DNA of 38,170 nucleotides. It comes from Streptomyces sp. ISL-66 (GTDB lineage: Bacteria > Actinomycetota > Actinomycetes > Streptomycetales > Streptomycetaceae). The notes under the pieces were generated by a model. The model searched no databases. It worked only from the letters and a program-made list of their open reading frames with translations, and was not told the DNA's origin. The translations under genes were made by a program, and so were the position numbers. The stretch lies in assembly GCF_018614135.1 (NCBI RefSeq), contig NZ_JAGGOW010000042.1, forward strand, positions 1 to 38,170, in the 5' to 3' direction. Positions 34,288 through 38,170 of this stretch are shown here, piece by piece (within the stretch, counting starts at the first letter, position 1; every line of letters begins with the position of its first letter).

Positions 34288-34712
34288 ACCGGATGGACAT
34301 GATCGGCTTCTACCGGGAAATGGACCCGGAGAACGGCGAAGTCTTCCGCGAGACCATCGGCGACAAGGTGCGGGACCGGGCGCCCTATCCGAAGGCCGAG
34401 GTCAAGCAGTACCTCGATGACGGGCATCCCATCTTCGACATCATGGAGATGACGTCCGACGTGATCGGGGGCGCTTTCCGGGTGCCTGGCGGCTCGTCCC
34501 TGCTGACCGACGGGCGCTTCGTGTGGCGGGTGGACCTCTCCGCGTACGTCGAGCGCTACAACCTCGACCTTCCGGCGGAGTTCGTCGAATTCGCGGGCGC
34601 GCACGCGTTCGCCGTACCCTCCGTGGAGCGGGTGGCGCTGGTGGAGCTCTCCATCGCCGCATCGGGCGCCCTCGGCTTCCACGTGGCCGGCGGCGCGGGA
34701 CCTGCTTCGTAG
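34284..34712 (+). CDS. Probable immunity protein of the RHS toxin (142 aa)
   Basis: ATG 34284 overlaps the toxin stop by four bases, the usual position and coupling of an immunity gene. The protein is acidic in its first half (MNRMDMIGFYREMDPENGEV, then FDIMEMTSDVIGG) and has a beta-rich centre (SSLLTDGRFVWRVDLSAYVE). There is no signal peptide or membrane helix, so it should protect from the cytosol. I recognise no named immunity family. A very strong terminator lies 89 bases downstream, closing the four-gene operon. Confidence 0.75.
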   Translation: MNRMDMIGFYREMDPENGEVFRETIGDKVRDRAPYPKAEVKQYLDDGHPIFDIMEMTSDVIGGAFRVPGGSSLLTDGRFVWRVDLSAYVERYNLDLPAEFVEFAGAHAFAVPSVERVALVELSIAASGALGFHVAGGAGPAS

Positions 34713-34801
34713 GACAACAGCGGACACGGCCGACGCGTGCGGGGTGTTCCATGGCGCACGCCCGAGCCCCGGCGAATGCGCTGAGAGCACCAAGTTCCTC
34801 A

Positions 34802-34842
34802 GGTACGAGAGCCCCTCCACCGCGTGGAGGGGCTCTCGTACC
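34802..34842. terminator. Strong bidirectional hairpin terminator after the toxin operon
   Basis: GGTACGAGAGCCCCTCCAC (34802-34820) is perfectly complementary to 34824-34842 across a CGC loop: a 19-bp stem without mismatch. The region 34843-35048 beyond it shows no gene. Confidence 0.9.
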
Positions 34843-35048
34843 GCTGTGCCCGGTTTACCGTCGGCGACCTCTTGTCAAAGAGCAAGGGGGGCGACCACCC
34901 CGGCACGGGCCTACCGACTGGCTGTGACCTCAGCTGCTGCCCTTGCCTCTACCATCAGCACCGCCACCTCCGCCTGACCTGCAGCACTTGGCCGGAACCT
35001 CTCCGGGCCAGTATTCATGTTCGGATCATCCAGTCAGCGGCTTCATCG

Positions 35049-35251
35049 ATGATGCGCCGCCGCCGCTGTCCCTCGGACACCGCCGACGCCGAGTGGGCCC
35101 TGATCGAGCCCCTACTGCCCCGTCCCGGCCTGCGAAAACGGCCACCGGAGGCCAGCCCGAGAAACACCACCGCTGCGAAGGGGGCCCTGCCAGCGCACCT
35201 CCCGCCATGGCGAACGGCCTGGGGCTTCATGGCCCGGTGGGCCGCCGCAGG
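35049..35251 (+). pseudogene. N-terminal remnant of an IS5-family transposase
   Basis: From ATG 35049 the frame reads MMRRRRCPSDTADAEWALIE, PLLPRPGL. It continues in a shifted frame with KTATGGQPEKHHRCE and, after an internal deletion, back in the first frame with LPPWRTAWGFMARWAAAG. This is the start of IS5-type transposases (PSDTTDAEWALLEPLLP...TGGRPEKHHRREI...LPADFPPWRTVWG). It ends abruptly at the 19-bp repeat at 35252 and forms the right edge of the nested insertion. It belongs to a different subgroup from the IS5 remnant at 21520-22245. Confidence 0.82.
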
Positions 35252-35270
35252 ATTCAGGTCGGCGGGGCGG
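35252..35270. repeat. Right copy of the 19-bp direct repeat
   Basis: Identical to 17163-17181. It lies at the junction between the IS5 remnant and the N-terminal nuclease half and encodes RPADLN on the minus strand. Confidence 0.93.
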
Positions 35271-35602
35271 ACGAGGACCATGCGCAGCCCGTGCGCGGGG
35301 ATCTGCTCATCGTGCCGGGCGTCGTACAGGGCGCGCCGCTCGCCGCGGTGGACACCGCAGACGGTGAGGCGACTCGGCTTGTCAAAGTGGGGCATCGGCT
35401 GGTCGTGCTGCAGTTCGCGGTACTCAATCACCAGCTGATGGCCCGGCCAGTAGGCGTCGACCGGCAGTTGGACTCGTCGGCCGCCTGATCCTGGATCTCC
35501 GAGCAGCCAGTCGAACCTGTGCTGCGTCAGGGCGTTCTGCCCGAGGATCCGCTCGCACAACCCAACGACGTATGCCTCATCGCTGCCATCTCTCGTTGCC
35601 AT
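35252..35602 (-). pseudogene. N-terminal half of the split nuclease-like gene
   Basis: From ATG 35602 the frame reads MATRDGSDEAYVVGLCERIL, then TQHRFDWLLGDPGSGGRRVQ, LPVDAYWPGHQLVIEYRELQ, HDQPMPHFDKPSRLTVCGVH, RGERRALYDARHDEQIPAHG and LRMVLVRPADLN. At the 19-bp repeat the native frame is replaced by reverse-strand IS5 sequence. LPVDAYWPxHxLVIEYRE suggests an endonuclease-like core (Asp then Glu), as in Vsr/DUF559-type folds; this is an inference. The C-terminal half is at 16737-17181. Together the frame is 117 plus 141 residues. Confidence 0.75.
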
Positions 35603-36107
35603 GACCGAGCATCCTGCCACCCCCCATGGACCAGCAGCACCGGGCTGGCGAACCCAGAGCCTCGCCGCGCAGAAGACCGGCAACGAGAGACAGGCCGTGG
35701 CTTGGCGGTCAACCTCCTGGAGGGCGTGGTGAGGCCGGCCAGCTCTACGACGATCGCACCTACCGCGCTCTGTCGAACCAGATGCCCTGATCACGCAGCT
35801 GGACGAGCTCGCGGATTGGGAGCCCGGCGGGCACGAGGACTGCGACTGGGACGGCTCCCGTCGTTGGTATGAGGTAATCCTCGACCTGCGACGCCGAGCC
35901 GAACGGACGCGGCGTCACCCCGCTCCCTGAGCCGCCTTCACCGGGCGCCCGTCTGTGACGGGGGCGGGCCCGAGGGCCAGGTGGCGCCCCTTGGGGACCA
36001 GTTGGGGACCAGCGCCCACGTCGGTGGGTGCACGGCAGGTACGGATGTGCACCCTGTGCGCCCTCAGATTGAGGCATATGTTACGAAATTTCCTCCGACC
36101 CATCGAT
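35603..36107. other. Right end of the island: 505 bp with only gene scraps
   Basis: On the plus strand 35781-35930 reads DALITQLDELADWEPGGHED, CDWDGSRRWYEVILDLRRRA, ERTRRHPAP, stop, which looks like the tail of a small protein. Just before it, in another frame, GQLYDDRTYRALSNQMP and a stop look like the end of a second one. Neither has a start or a recognised family. Nothing is seen in 35931-36107. Confidence 0.35.
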
Positions 36108-36214
36108 CTGGGGGTCAAGGGGTCGCAGGTTCAAATCCTGTCGTCCCGACTTTGCTTCATGCAGGTCGGAGGTCGTTCTCTCATCCGTGAGAGGACGGCC
36201 TTTCGTGCGTCCGG
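36108..36214. repeat. attR: right copy of the 107-bp direct repeat
   Basis: Identical to 7106-7212. It contains the tRNA-Pro 3' half (36108-36149) but no 5' half, so it is not a functional tRNA. Integrase sequence of a second element follows it directly, so it serves both as attR of the first element and as the left end of the second. Confidence 0.92.
36171..36200. terminator. Second copy of the att-associated hairpin
   Basis: Exact duplicate of the 13-bp stem hairpin at 7169-7198, overlapping the end of the second integrase. Confidence 0.65.
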
Positions 36215-36896
36215 AGCCATGGTGGTCGCAGTGTGGTCGCAAGCCCGGGTCGGGGCTGGTTCGCGGTGGCGCTGAAGGCGGGCATGGCGGGGGAGCGGAG
36301 TTGGCGGAGGGCTTCGCGCAGCCGGTGGATGTGGTCGCGTGGTGGTCGCAGCCACGCCATGTGGTCCGTTTGGTGGCTGGCGTTCTCGGCTCCGGTGAGG
36401 GTGTGGTCGATGGTGTCGACGGCTTCACGGGCTGCCTGCTGGGTGCGGTGGCTGTAGATGTTGGCGGTCGTCGACAGGGTGGAGTGCCGCAGCGTCTTGG
36501 ATACCACGGTGAGGGGGACGCCGGCGGTGATGGTGATGGTGGCGGCCAGGTGACGCAGGTCGTGCACCGAGATCCGCGGGACGCCAGCTTCTTCAGACAA
36601 CTGGCGGAGGCGGTCCAGGACCTGGTGTGGGCCGAGCGGACGGCCGTCGGTTCGGCAGAAGACCAGCCCGGCGAACGGATCGTCAGGATTGCCGCGGGTT
36701 CGAGGCATTGTTTGCGCGCGGTGCCGGAGGGCTGTGGCGACACGGGGCGAGATGGCGACCCAGCCGCGGCTCGACCGGGTCTTCGGTGTGGTCATGACGA
36801 GGTGGTTGTTGTCGATCGCGGAGAGGGTGCAGCGCACTTAGAAGACGCCCTGGGCAAGGTGGACGTCGTCCCAATGGAGTCCGAGGGCGGGGGCTT
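36181..36896 (-). pseudogene. C-terminal part of a second tyrosine integrase, interrupted
   Basis: The frame is close to residues 230-463 of the island's integrase. It keeps VHDLRHLAATITITAGVPLT, LRHSTLSTTANIYSH (Tyr nucleophile) and the same C-terminus. At 36838-36840 a TAC tyrosine codon has become TAA (GVF-stop-VRC where the intact copy has SVLYVRC). Just upstream, after ALGLHWDDVHLAQ, the gene is cut by the inverted repeat of an IS3-family element. The GTGGTCGCA pair is preserved at 36222-36241. It marks a second integrated element extending beyond the window. Confidence 0.9.
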
Positions 36897-36920
36897 CCCC
36901 TTGATGGTGGACACCGGTTG

Positions 36921-37817
36921 CTATGCGGCGGTGGTCAGCGTAGTTGATCGTTGTTCGTAGGTGATGGGGCTGATCTGGCCGAGACTGGAATGCCGACGGC
37001 GGGTGTTGTAGCGGGTCGCCCACCGGAAGACGGCGAGGCGGGCCTCACGGGCGCCGTCCCATCGTTTCCGGCCCTGGAGTGTCTCGCGTTTCATGGTCGC
37101 GTTGAGGCTTTCCGCGGCGGCGTTGTCGGCACTGGTGCCCACCGCGCCGCGTGATCTGGTTACGCCGAGCTCCTCACAGACCTGGGCGAACTCTTTTGAG
37201 ACGTATTGGGCGCCGTTGTCGCTGTGGAATATTGCACCGCGCAGTCCGTCGGCGCCTCTGGCCGCGGCAGCGGCCTTGAGCGCGTCGGTGACCAGCGAGG
37301 TTCGCATGTGGTCGGAGATCGACCAGCCCGCCAGCCGCTTCGAGCACAGATCCAACACCGTCGCCAGATACAGGAACTGGCCGCCTCCGACAGGCAGATA
37401 CGTGATGTCACCCACGTATCTGGTGTTCGGAGTCCCGGCGGTGAAATCGCGCAGCAGCAGGTCTGGCACCGGTGTCGCAGACGGCTCGGGAACCGTGGTG
37501 CGAACCTTCTTGCGCAGGTGGAGCCCGACGATGCCGAACGCGCGCATGACGCGTTCGACACGCTTGTGATTGACCGGCATGCCGGCTTCCCTGAGCTCCG
37601 CGGTGACCCGCGGGACCCCGTAGGTGCCATCCGACTCCCGGTGGATCCGCATCATGTCTGCGGCGAGCTCGGCATCGGCCCGAACCCGGGCAGCCCGCGC
37701 GTCCGCGCCGGCCAGGTGCCGGTAGAAACCCGACCGCGAGACCCGCAGAATCCGGCACAGCCGCTTGACGCCGAAGACGCCACGATGATCATCGACAAAC
37801 TGAAAGCGGCTGCTCAC
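36921..37817 (-). CDS. IS3-family transposase OrfB, DDE domain (298 aa)
   Basis: The GTG start at 37817 overlaps the OrfA stop by four bases (GTGA), and the OrfB frame is -1 relative to OrfA. The B frame stays open upstream through VFCGRDQLV, so an OrfAB fusion by -1 frameshifting is also possible. The N-terminus has the HTH_21-like segment (YGVPRVTAELREAGMPVNHK). The rve catalytic core contains Asp137 (RYVGDITYLP), Asp200 (FHSDNGAQYVS) and Glu236 (AAAESLNATMKRE), with the 35-residue D-E spacing typical of IS3. The C-terminal YNTRRRHSSLGQISPITYE is the family's closing motif. It appears intact. Confidence 0.95.
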   Translation of the reverse strand: MSSRFQFVDDHRGVFGVKRLCRILRVSRSGFYRHLAGADARAARVRADAELAADMMRIHRESDGTYGVPRVTAELREAGMPVNHKRVERVMRAFGIVGLHLRKKVRTTVPEPSATPVPDLLLRDFTAGTPNTRYVGDITYLPVGGGQFLYLATVLDLCSKRLAGWSISDHMRTSLVTDALKAAAAARGADGLRGAIFHSDNGAQYVSKEFAQVCEELGVTRSRGAVGTSADNAAAESLNATMKRETLQGRKRWDGAREARLAVFRWATRYNTRRRHSSLGQISPITYEQRSTTLTTAA

Positions 37818-38101
37818 CAGCTGGTCTCGCCCGCAAAATACTTCGCGGCCCTCCGCAGGATCTCCCGCTCGAGCTCGAGTTCCTTCACCCGCGCCCGCAG
37901 CTGCCGGTTCTCCTGCTCCATCGCGGTGGCCTCCACCGCTCCAGGGCGGGCGGCCTGCTCCGCGTCCCGCACCCAGGTGCGGAGCGTCTCGTGGTTGATG
38001 CCCACGTCCTTGGCCACCGACGCGTACGTACCACCCGGGCTCGAGTGGTACAGCGCGACAGCATCGGCCCGGAACTCAGGCGAGTACTTCGACGTCCCCA
38101 A
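37814..38101 (-). CDS. IS3-family transposase OrfA (95 aa)
   Basis: Helix-turn-helix DNA-binding subunit: KYSPEFRADAVALYHSSPGG, then TYASVAKDVGINHETLRTWV. A leucine-zipper-like coiled coil follows (MEQENRQLRARVKELELERE), then ILRRAAKYFAGETSW, the conserved end that overlaps OrfB. It recognises the terminal inverted repeats. Length and organisation are normal. Confidence 0.95.
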   Translation of the reverse strand: MGTSKYSPEFRADAVALYHSSPGGTYASVAKDVGINHETLRTWVRDAEQAARPGAVEATAMEQENRQLRARVKELELEREILRRAAKYFAGETSW

Positions 38102-38170
38102 CGGGAACTCCTGTCCTATGGATCCTCACGATCCAATGATCAGGGTGTCCACGATCAAGGGGGAACGCCC

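Larger units (their letters stand above)
17182..35270. mobile_element. Nested 18.1-kb insertion splitting a nuclease gene
   Basis: Deleting this segment (leaving one 19-bp repeat) rejoins 35271-35602 to 17162-16737 in frame as an uninterrupted 258-codon gene. That is direct sequence evidence that the segment arrived after the outer island formed. Its left edge is a broken integrase of the same family as the island's own, and its right edge a broken IS5-type transposase. The cargo is zwf, an unknown gene, IS wreckage, a KAP NTPase and the RHS toxin operon. The recombinase responsible is not evident; a 19-bp duplication is longer than most transposon target duplications and closer to an att core. 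Confidence 0.75.
36897..38162 (-). mobile_element. IS3-family insertion sequence, about 1.27 kb
   Basis: The left end CCCCTTGATGGTGGACACC (36897-36915) is the inverted complement of GGTGTCCACGATCAAGGGG (38144-38162) with one mismatch in 19. Between them are orfA and orfB of an IS3 element. The window ends eight bases after the right repeat, so a target duplication cannot be checked. It inserted into, or alongside a deletion of, the second integrase gene. Confidence 0.88.

Noticed and set aside
36108..36149. Second tRNA-Pro gene
   Set aside because: Only the 3' half from the anticodon loop is present; the acceptor 5' strand, D-arm and anticodon 5' stem are missing, so it is an att copy.

Overview
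The window is very GC-rich (about 70 percent by eye) with strongly G/C-biased third codon positions. It uses GTG starts, carries rare TTA leucine codons only in accessory genes, and encodes families typical of soil actinomycetes (GH71 glycosidase, CobF, SseB/RHS secretion-type toxins). It is almost certainly a Streptomyces chromosome.

Positions 1-7147 are ordinary chromosome: the end of a GH71-type glycoside hydrolase, a SnoaL-like protein divergent from a LysR regulator, a PLP-dependent aminotransferase, cobF, a decayed lutB fragment, a glyoxalase-fold protein, a DUF309 protein and a tRNA-Pro(GGG).

The tRNA-Pro is the insertion site of a genomic island. Its 3' half (anticodon loop to discriminator) plus the following 65 bases recur exactly at 36108-36214. 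The island therefore spans about 29.0 kb (7106-36107), with an intact tyrosine integrase (7179-8570) next to attL. A second integrase of the same family begins again just after the right repeat but is broken by a stop codon and an IS3-family element, so two related elements appear to sit in tandem at one tRNA. No conjugation, replication or excisionase gene is visible.

The island is nested. A gene for a 258-residue nuclease-like protein is cut in two: the N-terminal half lies at 35252-35602 and the C-terminal half at 16737-17181, both on the minus strand. They are separated by 18,089 bp flanked by an exact 19-bp direct repeat (17163-17181 and 35252-35270). Removing one repeat and the intervening DNA restores a single open frame. 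The ancestral island would have been about 10.9 kb: integrase, a TetR regulator, a two-gene defence locus and this nuclease gene.

The defence locus (11048-16506) encodes a pseudokinase/SF1 helicase fusion translationally coupled to a winged-helix/PLD-like protein, an architecture matching type I Mokosh anti-phage systems. The nested segment carries an A/T-rich glucose-6-phosphate dehydrogenase with a TTA codon, an unrecognised 481-residue protein, IS5- and IS701-type transposase wrecks, an MFS remnant, and a KAP-type membrane NTPase (a family that includes the phage-exclusion protein PifA). It ends with a four-gene coupled operon encoding an SseB-domain protein, an accessory protein, a 1583-residue WXG/RHS polymorphic toxin and its probable immunity protein. 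The region thus reads as layered defence and competition cargo at a tRNA hotspot, heavily scarred by insertion sequences.
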